64,000 bases of DNA from Lateolabrax maculatus. Taxonomy: Eukaryota; Chordata; Actinopteri; Acropomatiformes; Lateolabracidae. The notes beneath the pieces are model-generated. The model made no database searches, was not told the DNA's origin, and worked only from the letters and a program-made list of their open reading frames with translations. Shown in pieces: positions 1 through 13,860 of this stretch; positions within the stretch are counted from its first letter, which is position 1, and the number at the start of each line of letters is the position of its first letter. The position numbers were made by a program, and so were the translations under genes. The DNA lies in the NCBI GenBank assembly GCA_031216445.1, contig CM062212.1, forward strand, positions 526,001-590,000. The letters are read 5' to 3'.

Positions 1-926
1 CCCAGGTTCATCTGAACTGAACTTTAACCCCATCAGGATCTCCTAGAATATTTTCTAGGAATCAAAATCTGTATCTTGACACAAGAAAGAAAAACTCCGG
101 CTGCTGCTCGAGAGTCAAGAAAAAGTAAACAAGTTAAATTAGACTTTAACTCTGGACAATCAGTGGAAAGTGCCGATATGGAGTTTTCACACAGCTTTTC
201 GTTTATGTATTTTTAAAAGAAATGTTTTAAACTGAATTATTCATATTTTCTGTCATTTACAGACACACAGAAAACCAGACAGTTAAAAAAGTGCTAAACA
301 AAGACAAAATGAATCCGGAGAAATGAGTGTGGACTTCAAAATGAAATACTGAAGGAGGTTTTGGCAGTTTAATGAATGAAATGAGAGAGCAGTTGAGGAT
401 TGTTAACCTTGCTGGGTTGAGACATAATCAGCATGTTTCATTTCACCTTGTAACTAAACTACATTTTCTGCCAAATAAGAGGAAGATACTGAGCCACAAA
501 TGATAAACCTGGATAATAAGGCAGCAGAAACTTGTCTCACAGTTAGTTATTCCTCCTGAGACCCTCAGGTCACCTCAGACTGGTCTCAGTATCACAGTCA
601 AGCCTCAGTTCAGACTTACTGGTAACTGAGTTTATCACTGAGTCAATTACAGTTAAGTCTTAATTGGTTTAGATGTGAGTGATGGCTGCAGGAGGAGGAG
701 GCATGCAGTGATGGATGAAGGTTTGGCTTCGGCTGGTTGCTCTTTACAGCCGCCGCCTCTCTCTGTGTTAACGGGTCATTAACCTTCAGTGTGTGGAGGG
801 ACAGAAAGACATTCATTCAGCTGGAAGGAGCTCAGATTTATTTTCAATTAGAGAAAGATGATCTTCATTTTTTAGAGACAAGAGTTACCGAGTGTGATCT
901 TCTCTTTGTGTCTCTTCTCTCTGCAG

Positions 927-3900
927 CCGTTCCAAGATGTTGAAAAGGTGAGTTTTAACCAATCATCTTCCCTCTACAGTCCGTCAGTGCAGGAAGTTAC
1001 TGTCGGTTGATTTAAACACAAATGAACTTATTTTAAGACTCTTTTCTTTTCCCCTGAAATGTGAACTAAATCTTCCAACTAATCGCACTGCTAATCTGAT
1101 TATTGTAAAGGAGAAATAATCACTGCTGTTGCTGATTTTCATTTTAGATCATTTTGTCTGGACTGACAAATGTGGCGTCTTTATATGGAAGCCTAAAGTG
1201 TTCAGTTCTAAAAATATGAATAATTATTAAATAAAAAGTCAAGAAATTGTGAAAAATATATAAATTAAGCAATCATTTGTGTTCAAATGTTCAGTTCACT
1301 TTTATTTCATAATGTCACTTTTCATGACAGTGATGATGTCACCGCTGTCTCACCTGTCAGCCAATCACATGTCCCCACCTGCCAGCAAGCCCAACAACTG
1401 CCACCAGCTTCTGTTAGCAGCAAAAGAGCAGAACAGACTTCTTAATTTCTGTCTGCTTGTGAACTTTATTTATATTTGAGATAACATCATTATCTCTTTT
1501 TCCAACCAATCACTATATAACTGTCTCAATAAATAAACCCTGATGGATAAAAGTGTATAAAATAATAATAGTGACCTATACTCCCTTATTTATTCTTACA
1601 ACAGCTGATCCAGGTCTCTGTCACCTGTTCGTCCTCAGCTGTCCTTAATCCTCCGCTCGCCGCTCGTCCCGCAGATTAAGTCTACAGCCTGCAGATTAGC
1701 GCCCGTGCTAATTTTATCTCTGGCTGGTTTCTAATTGAATCCAGCAGCGACACCGAGTGAAGTCTCAGAGCAGGTTAGCAGCCCCTTGTTCCCCTCCTGG
1801 TAATCCCCCCCACCCCCGCCGGCCTGTACAAACTGCCCGACACTCACGGAGACTCTGCCGGGTGTTTGTGTCCTCAGGGTCTGCTCTACTTTAACGCCCG
1901 GCTGAGGATGCTGGAGAAGCGGCAGCAGCAGATCAGAGAGCTGAAGAACAAACATGAGAGGCTGAAGGTGGAGCTGGAGGAGGCCAAGAGCCGGCTGATG
2001 CTCCACCCCAGCAAGTGGAGCGGAGAGTGTGAGTACGATCCCGTCTTTATCAGATATCAGCTCACAAAGTGTGTGATGACTCAGTCACACCACAGGTACA
2101 TCTGGTATCACCATCACTGAACCAGCAGTGCCGAGGTCCTAACCTTCAGACTAAGAGATGATCCCAGGCTGCAGGCAGTGTTGTTCGTGAACTGAACGTA
2201 TCCATTTGCAACTGAACATGAACGCGAGTGTTCGGATGTTTCCAGTTCAGATGAATATTTGTTTGTTTCATGAAAGAATCAGTACAGATTCTAACTGCAC
2301 GTTGTGTCCGCCGGAGCTGGTTTCAAAAGAGAAATGAACGGGAATGAGTTGATTTCAGTCTGTGAAGAGAACTGTGGGCGAGATCTCCTGAACCCTGGCT
2401 GCAGGACAGGTGAAGGTGGGGAACCAGAGTTTACATGTCTTTGCGCTATAATGTCGTTTCAGGGTCTTGATCCTAGACCAGAGCTTTGGTCCGACTGCTG
2501 CTGGCTCTCTCCTTCAGTTTATAAAGTTCCACGTACTATCGCAGGGCTTTAACCCTTGAATGGATGGGTGTTTTCTAACCACTCCTATGTGCCTCGGGCT
2601 CTTATATAATGCATATTAAGTCAAATATTAAGATTGCATTGCTTGTAAACCTTTTGGTTCCAAAGCATCCATCAGTTTTAGGAAGTCCTCTTTCCTTTTG
2701 AACAGCTGAGTCAGTCCTCTTCTCTTGGGAAGCTTCTTGGACGATTGTTCAGAGTTCCTGTCGTCTGACCTTCGTCACTCTCATCCTCCAGTTGTGCTTT
2801 TTTTCTCCAATTTTACAGACTGCTGCTCCAACAGCCGGCTGATCACTGTCTGTCTTTATTCGCTGTGACAGTGAGAGAAGAAGAAGAAGTTCACACAATA
2901 AGCTACATCATCTTCTAACTTCATGGTTGTTTTTGAGTTTATTTGACTTCTGAATTACAAACAATAATGTTTTATATTGATGGTAGTTGGTGTATTTGAA
3001 GTATGTTGTGTTGAACGTTGATCCGTGAGCAGGCTCCTAACAACTCAGAGACCAGGTGCTGAGGTGATCCAGTTCCCTCTGCAGTGTGTCAGGCTCTTGA
3101 CCAGATATAGCAGCAGCCTCCTCCCTCTTTCATCACGCAGCACAAAAGGCAAACGAGTGCACGGAGCAGCTCCTGACCCCAAACACAAAGTGGACAAACA
3201 GATTGTGTTTCCAGCTGAGTGCTGCCGGCGGCCCGGAGCCTCGCCAGTTAAAACCCCGTCCTCTGCAGCTCAACTCGCTCCATTATGCTTCTATTTCTGG
3301 CTCCTGAGAACAAAGCAAACAGCTCGCGGAGCTCCGGCTGTTTGGAGACGAGATTGTTGGAGCAAACTGCAAAGACAAACAGCCCAGAGGGGAGAATTAT
3401 ATTTACATCTTCTTATTATTTCCTGTCAGCGGGACAAACTCTCAGGTCACCTCAAACAAAAGCAGAAGCCAGGAGACGGACCTGAAGGTGCCCTGAGATC
3501 AATACGACTGTATTCCCTGTCGGCCCCGCGGGTCAGGATGCATTCTCACTGGCTGCAGGAGGAGAGGCTTTGGAACTCATAAATCACCTAAAGACACCGT
3601 ATATCCCAGCATGCCCTGCACCATCAGAGTTAGCTGTTAGCTCACCATCAGTCAAAACTCACCCGAAACCTGCAACCAAACATCTTGATAAAGGTCCAGA
3701 GCTCAGCTGCTGGAGCTGCCTGAGAGTCCTGCAGGGTCTCTGATCCAGCTGAGTGCTGCTTAGACCAACAAGATGAACTGGTTCCTGTTTCCTGTTTGTT
3801 CCGTCTGTTTTCTCCAGGTCACTAACCCCCCTTCTCCCTTTCTGTGTCCCCTCTCCAGTCGACGTGGACCAGGACCTGGACCGGGAGTCCCAGGAGTACC

Positions 3901-4046
3901 TGGAAGCTCTGGCTCAGGCCACGGCGGAGCTGGAGTACTGCGTCAACCTCTGCAAGTCCCGCGTCATGATGGAGACCTGCTTTGACATCGCCGTGACAAC
4001 GGCCGCCGCCACCACGCAGGGAGGACAGCAGGAGGTGAATGTGTGA
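927..4046 (+). CDS. kif26: KIF26-family (KIF26A/KIF26B) kinesin, C-terminal coding exons (5' part outside window)
   Basis: Three exons read in one frame: 927-947 (21-nt microexon, PFQDVEK, tentative), 1878-2028 and 3859-4046, with stop TGA at 4044-4046. Acceptors end in cag or ccag and donors are gtgagt; phases fit (0, then 1). The 1878 exon gives a charged helical, coiled-coil-like stretch ([20 protein letters not shown]) ending in HPSKWSGE. The last exon starts [18 protein letters not shown] and holds [17 protein letters not shown], near the C-terminus. From memory this resembles the conserved C-terminal block of KIF26A/KIF26B, atypical kinesins that bind microtubules without normal motor ATPase activity. 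The sequence does not let me choose between A and B. The motor domain must lie upstream of position 1. Sequence from 1 to 926 is intron-like with no other exon seen. The microexon rests only on good splice sites and phase. Confidence 0.72.
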
Positions 4047-5620
4047 GAGGAGAGACGGGCGTAAAGGAACTGGGTACTGCACCCCCGTGTCAAAACGCTG
4101 TTTATTCTAAATGAGACGTGTAGAACAGCTGATTATTACTCTCAGTGTTATCAGTGTGTTTATCAGGACGCTGCTCCAGGATCCTGACTGAAATATGTCA
4201 ACCACTACTGGATGGATTGTCATGAACAACTCCTCCTCTTCCTCCTCCTCCTCCCTACAGACAGAGGTCAGTCTGGAGGGGTCCCGCTGTGGTTCATGTG
4301 TGAAGGTTTAATATTCGTGAAACTTCCCCAGAGCTCAGAAAAGTGTTTTTTATGAACTCAGCGAGCAGTTTCCAGTTCTTTTAACACATTCATGGAGACA
4401 GAGGAGAGTTTCTGAGGGAAAGGGAGGATATGTTGTCGAGAGGGGAGACGTCACGGAAAACATCCAACATTCATTCATTCATTCATTCATTCACTCACAG
4501 TAACACCTAAAGAAAAACGAGGTGGAAACACAGAACGTGTCGGTGACAACTGACGGACGAGTTTCTGGTGGATGTTTGTCCTGTCACAGCCGGAAAACAA
4601 ACTGCTGGTCCTGGATCCGATTAGAGACGTTAAACAAAAAGGACGAAAGCTCTGGAAGTGCCTTTATATTTATTATCTAATTTAATACTCAGTTTATTAT
4701 TTTCCTTTATTTATGATGTTTTTCTTTTTCTTATCTCTGTATTTCATGGTGCTGATGTTAAAAGCAAACCTTTAATATATTCGTTATGCAAAGCGATGAC
4801 ATGAATTCAAAACAGACTGTCTTTATATGATAAAAGGAGCTTTAGGTTTTGGCCAGAAAAAGAAAAACTCAGTTACTCCTGCAAAGTTCAGTCATTTTTC
4901 TTGAGTGATTTAGATCACTGTGACTGATCTCTGATGTCCCTCCACAATAAACCTCCACAACTGAGCTTCTAATCTTCCTGTTGTCAGTATCAAAGTGGTC
5001 CAGTTGCCTGTGCATCAGTGGGCACACAGCTGATTTTTAAAGAGTTAATGATTGTGTTGGCTGTCGTCTGGGCACCAGGCAGCACAAACTGTTGTTTCCA
5101 AATCTGAAAACTAAGTAAAAGAGATCATTTGTTTGTCATTTGAGAGTCTTTTTATTGATGAGTTCTTTGCAGTCACATAAATAAACTGCAGATTTAATGT
5201 GAAACAGTGTAGAAGAACGAGCCGGAGGTCAGACCATCTCTTTCTTCTTCTCCTCTACCTGGTAGAAGTCTCTCTTCTTCTCTCCTCACCTCGTCTGTCT
5301 ACATGAAAACATCCTCAGGCTCTTCTTAAAGCTGCTGCATGAACAGTTTTCTTCTTCTCCTTTTTTAAATATGACATCTACATTCGTCTTTGTTTCTGAG
5401 CTTGTGTTTGTTATGTAGAGACACATTTTTTAAAGTGATGTTGCTCTGCTGATGTGAGAGCTTTAATAATATATTCAGACTTTTTTTATTTGTTTTGGTA
5501 CTGTACAGTTTTATAATTATTTGTAAAGAAAAGATTAGAGCGGAGAAGAGTGGAAATGTCCAGGATGAGTGGATCGCCTCGTGTCATACATGTTAATAAA
5601 GATAAGAGTCTCTTGGTTTA
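4047..5620 (+). other. Probable 3' UTR of the kif26 gene with poly(A) signal
   Basis: Sequence after the kinesin stop has no open exon and is AT-rich. A canonical AATAAA lies at 5595-5600. An ATTC tetranucleotide run lies at about 4468-4495. The 3' end itself is inferred, not seen; an earlier AATAAA-like site near 5180 is also possible. Confidence 0.5.
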
Positions 5621-8600
5621 TTTTGTTGCCCCTTTTTATTGGCTGACACGCTTCATGTCAGAGGACGTTTAGAGGCTTTCTTCTCTCACAGCAGCCTGTT
5701 AATCTGATGTTTGAGCTTTCTGCTTAATGAAAGATGGAGGAAACGTACAGGATCTTAAACATTAGACAGAATGAATGAAATGCACTGAGAATGTCTGATT
5801 TACACAGGATGTTGCGGAGATGGTGAGTATCAGGTTTTCTGTCTAATATTCACAGTTAATTTCATCAACAGAAGCTATGATGAAAAATATGTTTTTTGTT
5901 GGGCTTTTTTTGGGCAAAAACGAGACAAAAACTAAACGACGAGATGTTTTACATTTTTCATCGAGAAATTAAAACTAAATGATAACAGAAAATTGAACTG
6001 ATTACTGTTTGAAGTCTTATTTAATGAGCTGTTTCAGTGATTCCTCCGTTCAGAGGTTGATTTCTCTGTTTTATAAAAAAACTTCGTAGAACAAACTACA
6101 GAAACAGGCCGGCTGAACACTGAAATTTATAAAAAGATAAAATAACTATCAGCTGCTGTGGATGTCGACCATTGACCATCTGAATCTCTAGATCTCCGCT
6201 GAAGAAACATCGGTGTCATCCAACAGTAACCATTATGTATGTAGAGTTTTAGTTACTGAGGGACGAGCATATTCTTAATGCTGTAGTTGCCTTAAACCCC
6301 TCATGTGTTTCGATCTCAGCTGATGTCTGTTTTATTTCACATTGTGACATTTTAGTTCCCTCTCATCTGATTTCAGAGCACGGTGGCGGCGGCGGTGGTG
6401 GCAGTGGCGGTCTCTCAGAGAGGTCCAAGCTTTAAATCCTCACAGTCGACTCAGGCAGGAGATAAACTGGTATCTGAATGTGTAAATGTCAGACGAGAGG
6501 ACGTCTGCTGCTTTAATCCACTCAGGCTCACTGGAGGACCGAAGATAAAAAGTTTCATTCCAAAACCAAATGAGAAAACCGTCAGTGGAGGAAATAACAT
6601 CTGATATCAGACAGTTAAAGGACACGGGGGACGTTTGGTGGATCGGTGATGGACAGCACAACAAACCTTTAAAAAACATAAATAAATCCAGTTCATGTCA
6701 TGCTGATTAATACCCAAATCAACCACCAGGTTTAAGACGTACTGTATCCTGGAACAAGGACTCAGATCCTTATAAAGTACTTATACTACTCTGGGAACAT
6801 ACTGTGGAGAATTTATCAAACAACTTATACTGACAGTAAATTGTAGCAGGAACCTATAAAACCAGCTCTCTAGTGATCACATGATTGATCACATATATAG
6901 ATCTGCCCTAAATACGTCCCATTGTTTAATCTTTAAAAACATTTTTCACTGATACTATTCTGCAAAAGCCAAAAACCTGCATGATTTTATTTTGTTGGAA
7001 GTCTTTAATGTTTCAGCAGCAACAATCTCATATATTTATAAAATATATTATTCCATAAAAATGGTGTGAAAACAGATGACATTGGTTACAATGGGAACAA
7101 AGAGAAACTGCAGGAGGGGAGAACTTCATAGATAAAACGGAGAGTTTTGCGCCACATTAACTGTTCAGATTCTGAATAACTGCATCAGCGTCACTGTTTG
7201 AACTCTCCTGTGACCTTTGACCTCACACTCCTGTCTGTTAGCAGTGACCCTCAGAGCTGACGTCTGACGGTGGGTGGAGGAGGCAGCAGCAGGGAGGTGG
7301 AGGAGGGGGAGTATCCATAGTAACTGTTGCCATGGAGGCTGACTGAACGAGGGAGGGATGCTCAGGATCAACACGGCAACCTTGTGAGGACATATGGGGA
7401 CGTCTGTACAGTGACAACTGGTTTGATAAGTGTAGACATTTTGTCTGGTCATCACTTCTTCAGAGGTTTGGTTGGTGTCACGGGAACGATGGTCGGATGG
7501 TCGAGTTTCATCATAAGTTTTTTTTGACAAGCAACACATGATGCCGTTATAGCATATAGTATATTAGACAGATATCTTATTTTCTAATTCCAGGACAATT
7601 GTCACATTTGGGACATTTTCCAGGACTTTTTCCATGACGGAACATTTGCATCTAAAGAAGAAATGAGGAGTGAAAAGGCTGTTGTATCGCTGCATTGATT
7701 AATTGGTTACTATTTTACTAAGTGTATTGAGACACCAGCGACACTTTAAATATACGTACTTAATAAAGTTTTCCAGAGATTCTATTTTAATTTTCTTTAG
7801 AGAAAAGTACAATTTAGATAGTAATTTAAAAATGACTTGATTAAATCTCTGCGGCTCCTCTGTGTTTCTCCTGCAGGTCGTCCATCATTACCCGAGGGGC
7901 TTCTGGGCGTCATGGCAACCAGGATGAAATGGCTTTTTATTTGTGAGTAAATTAGCCGTTGTTCAGGAGGAGGTGGAAACAACCTGTCCTCCTTCTCCTC
8001 CTCCTCCTCCTGCTCCTCCTCTTCCCTCTATGACGGGTCTTAATTAGTGTTTGTCACCTGACCTGCTCGCCGTGGAAACGCTGCCATCAGTTAACTGTCA
8101 GCTGTTTCCTCGGCTCACTTCATCGGCCTGAACTCTGATACAAACGGACGTTTTCACTTCTCATCTGTTGAATGTTTTTATGCAGTCAGAGAGCAGCTGT
8201 AGGTGTTGAGCTGTGAACTCTCCATTTACACTTCATGGTGCACGAGTCGGCTCTCGTGTCTGGAGAGTAAAATAACCTCATAACTGAAATGAAGACAGCG
8301 TCCAGAATGTAAGAGAAGAAGAAGAAGCTCTGGCATCAACACATCAGAGGACAAACGGACAGAACAGAGTCTTGAAACCTGGAGATGAGTTCACCTTTCT
8401 GTCCTGCGGCTCCTTCGTCTCCGAGTCGGAGGGTTTATTGGGTTTCTGGTTCGAACCTGAAATAAGATCTGTGTCTAACACAAGCTGAACAGATTTTCAC
8501 AACATAAAATACGTCAGTAAATACACCAATCAGGAATTCTGAAGCTGTTACATGTCTTTAATAAGCTACAGATGTCGTCACGGACGATAAATGTTACATA

Positions 8601-11600
8601 TAAACACAGAAACTCGTCGACATCTACTGAAGCCCGACAGCAGCCGACAGCTTTTTATCTGTTAATGTCAACCTGATTGGTTTGTCACTCTTTGTTTTGT
8701 CTCGTCCACCTTCACAGCCTCTACATGTGTTCAAACTAAAACTACAAACTGTTCCAACTCAAACTTTCCAACTTGTAGATGTATCATTTATTGTAGAGGA
8801 GGTCATGTGACCGCGTGTAGTTTGAACGTTAGCTCTTTACTTCTGGCGAGTGCGTTTTACGCTTCAAAGATCATAAAGTGGTGTTCATGTGTGAAGATGA
8901 TCTTGCTGAACAGAACGTCTGAGGAACTTAAATTTTAGTTATTTTCTGTAATAATCCAAACTCCAACTGAACAATCCGATTGGCTGCTGGCCGAGGGACC
9001 AGGGGTGTATAAAGTGTCTGTTCGACAGCCAGCAGCTCGTCTGCTTACAGAGAAACACACAGTTCAGATCAAGTTTGTCTCCAGGCCGGATGGATCAGCT
9101 GAACTCCTCCCGAACTCGTCTGTCAACACTTTAATGAAACTCTGATCAAACAGGAAGTGAGCTGCAGGGACTCTGCTGCTCTCTAATGGCTGTCACACAC
9201 AAACCAAGAGATGCTTCTATTTATACTGAGAGTCACACGTCTTCATCTTTATTCAACACCTTTTCACTGGAAGTGTAACCTGAGGGACCTGAATCTGAAC
9301 CCTGTTTCTCTCCTGCACTGAACTCCAGTTGGAATAAATTATTTAAAGATGAAGTTTCAGCTGATCTGAGCTCAGAGATCGAATTAAGAATCAGCATCGA
9401 TTAACAGCAGCTCCCACCTGACCTGCAGGGAACTGATGACCTTTGACCCACAATAAGAAGGATTCTTCACACCAAACAGGTCATCAGACCTCTTGGTCCC
9501 CAGAGGATGAATCCTAGATGTCATTGATCCTCTGACTTTTCCTCCAGCGCCACCATCAGGTTGGAGGTGAAGAGTCTGCAGCTCACCTCAGTGCAATGAC
9601 GGCGTCTGATGGCACATCAGCAGCACAGATTTGTTTTCATTCATGTGAAATATTATTCACACCTCGAACAGCTTCCATCCGTCCTGTCACGTCTTCATCT
9701 TCATCTTCATGAATCATAAACAGGCTTCAGTGAGTCGTGTTTATAACATCCTCACAAAAACTGATGCTGACGGAACAACAGCAGCAAAGGAACAATTACA
9801 TTTACTCAGGTACACCCTGGGCTACTTGTTTTCATGCTACTTTATACTTTGACTTCACTGCATTTATCTGACAGTTTTAGTTACTTTATAAATGAACATG
9901 TTTACACATGAAGAGTTTCTAAAATGTGAAGTTTGGTTCTAAATGAAACTCCAACAGTTTGTCCAGCTGACAGCATCAGTCATTAATCAGTGAGTGGACT
10001 GACAGAACATGAAGCTGAACTCTTGTGATGATGGTTGGACTCATTTTTCCTGTAAAATCATTTCCTGGTTGCAGCTTCTCAGATGCGAAGATTTGCTGCT
10101 TTTCCTTTGAATGATTTGTGTTGGAAACTTTACTGAACACATTTCTTTATTATTGATTTTCTATTGTAGAACTGAGATAAAGTCTATTATCCAAAATGAG
10201 TAATTATGCTAATTCTAATAATGAATTCTGCTAATAATGATGTTTTGCTGATGACTCTGAGCTGTGTTATGGGGTTTTTTGCAGTAACGTGACCACTGGT
10301 GAAGAAAAATGACATGAAGAGTTCAGACCAACTGAGGAAGACTACAAACACTTATTTCAATTAACACAGAGTTACTGTCGCAATTTGGAGATACAAGCTT
10401 TCCTCCCGACAGCAGCTGGGCTGAAGATAAAGGAGCATTTCATGAAATAAAGCAACAAATAAAAGTCATTACTGAGAGAACAATCAGCTGTTTGTTTCAA
10501 TTAGAGACACAAAGAGACAAAACACACACACACAGACACACACATACACACATACACACACGCACACACACAGCTGTGGCACTTATCTCATGAATTCAGA
10601 CCAGAATTCATTACTGGGTTCAGAACCGGGTTTAGATCATCAAACATAAACAAGAAACAGGAAGCACAAACAAATACACCAAAATAAGAGCACAGATGTG
10701 CTGTAACATGGAGGCTTATAGAAATATATTATTATCTTGTATGTGTATGTGGTGTGTGTGTGTGTGTGTGTGTGTCAGTAGTAATGGTTCCTTCCCATAT
10801 TCATCACAGCTGCGGACTCGTCTGTTCAAACAACAATCGGGGGTTTGTTAGGTATAAAACAAGATGGCCGCCTCTAGGCAGCAGGAAGACGAGCTCCTTT
10901 GTTAGTCGTGTTTGGCTGAACAACACGAGAAAGTCAGAATGAAAATAAAACCTTGTGTGAGGAAGTATTCAGATGCTTTACTGCAGTAGAAGTAAAAGTA
11001 CTCCTATAATAAAAAAAACCTCTGGAGATTAAACTAATAAATGAAATGTTTGGTTGTGGCTCATGCTGTCTGCAGGATTTCTGTTTCTTTTTGAACTATT
11101 ATTATTGTGAACATCGTTCTTTAAATAGAAAATCCGTCAGTCACATGATGAACGAACTTCCTGCAGAAGAATCAGTACTTTATTTTATCATTTATAATTA
11201 TAAGATGAGTTTCTTTGTTTCCCATCTTCTTCATCTTCATAGTTTTATGTTAAATGATGACGAATTAAAGCTTTTTATCTGGTTTGATCAGTTCTCTTGG
11301 TCTCTCTGTCGGTTCTGTTCCCTCCTCTCCTCTGGCAGCAGGTTGTTCATGTTGATGAAGAGGTGATGAAGATGATGATCCTGCAGCCTGGTGACTTTCT
11401 GAGCTTCGTTTGTATGAAAAGTAAGTTTTGGTGCTCAAGTCTGTGGGAAACACACACACTCACACATCAATACTTCTATACTTGTGAGGACCCTTATCTC
11501 CCCCGCTGCCTGTTAGTTTATATGATTGTATTGTCCTCGCTTGTGTCTTGTCGTGGTTTTTGTTTCGTCTTGTGGTGTTTAAAGTTTACTAGAGGACCAC

Positions 11601-13589
11601 AGTGGAAATTAGCCTTCAGGGTTCATTGTGTTTTCATCCTCAGTGATTTTTTATGTATCTAATGGCTGCAATGTTTCAGTGTTTTTATCATTTTTTTTAA
11701 ATCATTTTTATCACACACTATCAGCTGTTTATCAGAATGAGGTCTGCTGATCTGAACTGAAACAGTCCACACCGCACTGCATCATGGGAAGATTTCTGTC
11801 CATTGTTAGTAAACTTAAAACAGTCTGCATCCCATCATGCATCTGGACCAAACAGTTAATCTCACCTCACCTAGATACCTGTCTCAGATGAGCTCGTTGG
11901 ACCGTAACCGTGGCAACAGTGACCCGAACACTGACAACAAGGATGTAGTTTCCCTCTGAAGTTTGGAAAATCATTGACATTAATCAATAAGAAGAGAAGC
12001 TCTTCACTTTACTGACAGGAACTGCTCTTCCTCTCTCCTCGTCATCATCACATGAAGACGTCCTGAGTTCATGTTCATTCAGATTCAGTATTACAGGACG
12101 TTCGTGTTCTTTTCTTCCCCTGTCGATCAGCTGTTTGATCGTTGATTGGTTGACGCCGTAGCTGCTGTTTCCTGTTTCCTGTGACAGGATTTACCTGCAG
12201 ATCAGAGAGTTTCTGGGCGTCGCTTCACCCTTCAGCTCGTCTGTCAGGAATCATCCTTCGGTTTGTTTGATGTTTCAGCATCAGACAGACAAGCAGCTGA
12301 ACACAAATACAGTATTTGTGCTGAACAAAGTTCGTCTAGAAGACATTTTCACTGATTATTCTGATGTTGTTTTCAGACTGTAAAGTTTGGATGGTGTGTT
12401 TGATGTTTCAGCAGGTTCATTAGTGTCCTGTCTCACAGCTCTGCAGCGCCCCCTGCAGGTCACTGGAACGCCTACAGCTGCTTTCACTCCCTGATACAGA
12501 GCGTATATATACAGAGAGAGAATATAGACTCTGTATAACTTATGTCCAGATGTTTGTCTTTCAGAAGTTTAATTCACATACATTTTTTTTAAAACTAAAT
12601 GACTTCATGTTTCAGTCAGATTATTTAAAATTTAAAATTTTAAATTTAATAAATTGGAGTCAAAGTTCCTATCAGTATTTCACTTCTATGTGACTTTAGA
12701 AGCATTTTTGGGTAAATAAAAATAAAGACATGACATCCATTCTTATTATTAGTAATTATTCCATCATATTACATTTTGACATAGTGATTATGTCTCGTTT
12801 AATTGACCTCAACAGTTGAACAGTGATATAATGTGTCATTTTCCTTTATAACTTTGAAGCAGCGATGATGAATATTTTTATGAAGGACTTTGAGACGCCC
12901 AGCCGGACCCAGCAGACAGACGTGATGCTGACTGTTGGACACTAGATGGAGCCGTTTGTTTAGAAACCTCAGATCTCAGTCTGTCTCCTCAGCTTCATGT
13001 CTGATTCCATCAATTATTATCTTAAATTTACTTGTTGTAATGTTTGATGTTAAACTTCTGTTTCTGCTCTGGTTTATCTTTATTGATGATTTGAACTCTT
13101 CCTTTAAAGACGTTATAAAACTCTGTCAAGTGATAACAGACTTTTATTGTAAATTTAACGTTTTCTGGTCATTTTCTCCTGATATTCAACATCTAAAACA
13201 TTAATTTTAATTTATACTATGTTTGTTGTTTTTACCAAGACAGATCAGATTCCCCTCATGACATGTTTGACATGTAAGTGATCCAGAGTCAGATATATAT
13301 GTTCATATATATATATTAAGATATATGTTCTCAGGTTTCTCTGATGTTAATATGAAGCTTTGACTCTTCCAGAGTTTCAGAGTCGAACTCTGAAAGTTAA
13401 CTTCACCCTTATGAGAGGCTTCGTATCGGCCTGAGACTGAAGGTTTCTCAGCTGACTGGAGTCGACCTTCATCACGAGGTAAGGCCGTCCAATCACAGGG
13501 CTCCATCCTGTTAACACTAATAACTCTAACAGTGTTTGTGGAAAGCAGGAAGTCAAACTGTATTAAACATCCGCCATTAAGATTCTCAT
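5621..13589. other. Intergenic stretch, no gene supported
   Basis: About 8 kb of AT-rich DNA between the kinesin 3' UTR and the array upstream of kbtbd11. Open frames here are short, lack splice-supported continuation and resemble no family I know. It holds an (AC)n tract at about 10524-10573, a (GT)n tract at about 10750-10774 and a dispersed repeat fragment at 9790-10105. Nothing else was recognised. Confidence 0.5.
9790..10105 (+). repeat. Dispersed repeat fragment, 'TACTTTATACTT' family
   Basis: It shares blocks in order with 26050-26400: a tract ending in ATCTGACAG, then CAGTCATTAATCA, then GATGATGG followed by GTCATTTTTC or TCATTTTTCC. Such AT-rich 'acttttactt' repeats are common in fish genomes. 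The boundaries are approximate. Confidence 0.5.
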
Positions 13590-13860
13590 CAGAGATTTAA
13601 GAACATTTACTTTAGAGCTCAAGTACATCTGAGACACTACTTTTATCTGACTCAGATCATTAAAACAAACTATAATCAATAATCACTGATGATGTGTTAT
13701 TACAGATGAAACCAGCAGCTGGATATAAAGTTATTACATTATCTCCACCTTCACCAGCTGATCATTAAACTGATCAACACATTCAGGATCAATAATATCA
13801 GAACTTTTACTTTGAGTTTATTTTGATGCTGATTCGTTTGTACTAAGAGTATTTCTACAC
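13590..13860 (+). repeat. Dispersed repeat, same family as 59200-59445 (opposite strand)
   Basis: It contains GATGAAACCAGCAGC followed by TGGATATAAAG and GATCAACACATTCAGGATCA. The reverse complement of 59200-59445 has the same blocks in the same order. The copy is cut off by the TG-rich array that starts at 13861. Confidence 0.6.

Noticed and set aside
3025..3582. 185-aa open frame between the last two kif26 exons
   Set aside because: It lies inside an intron, has no recognisable family and no coding-like composition; chance is likely.
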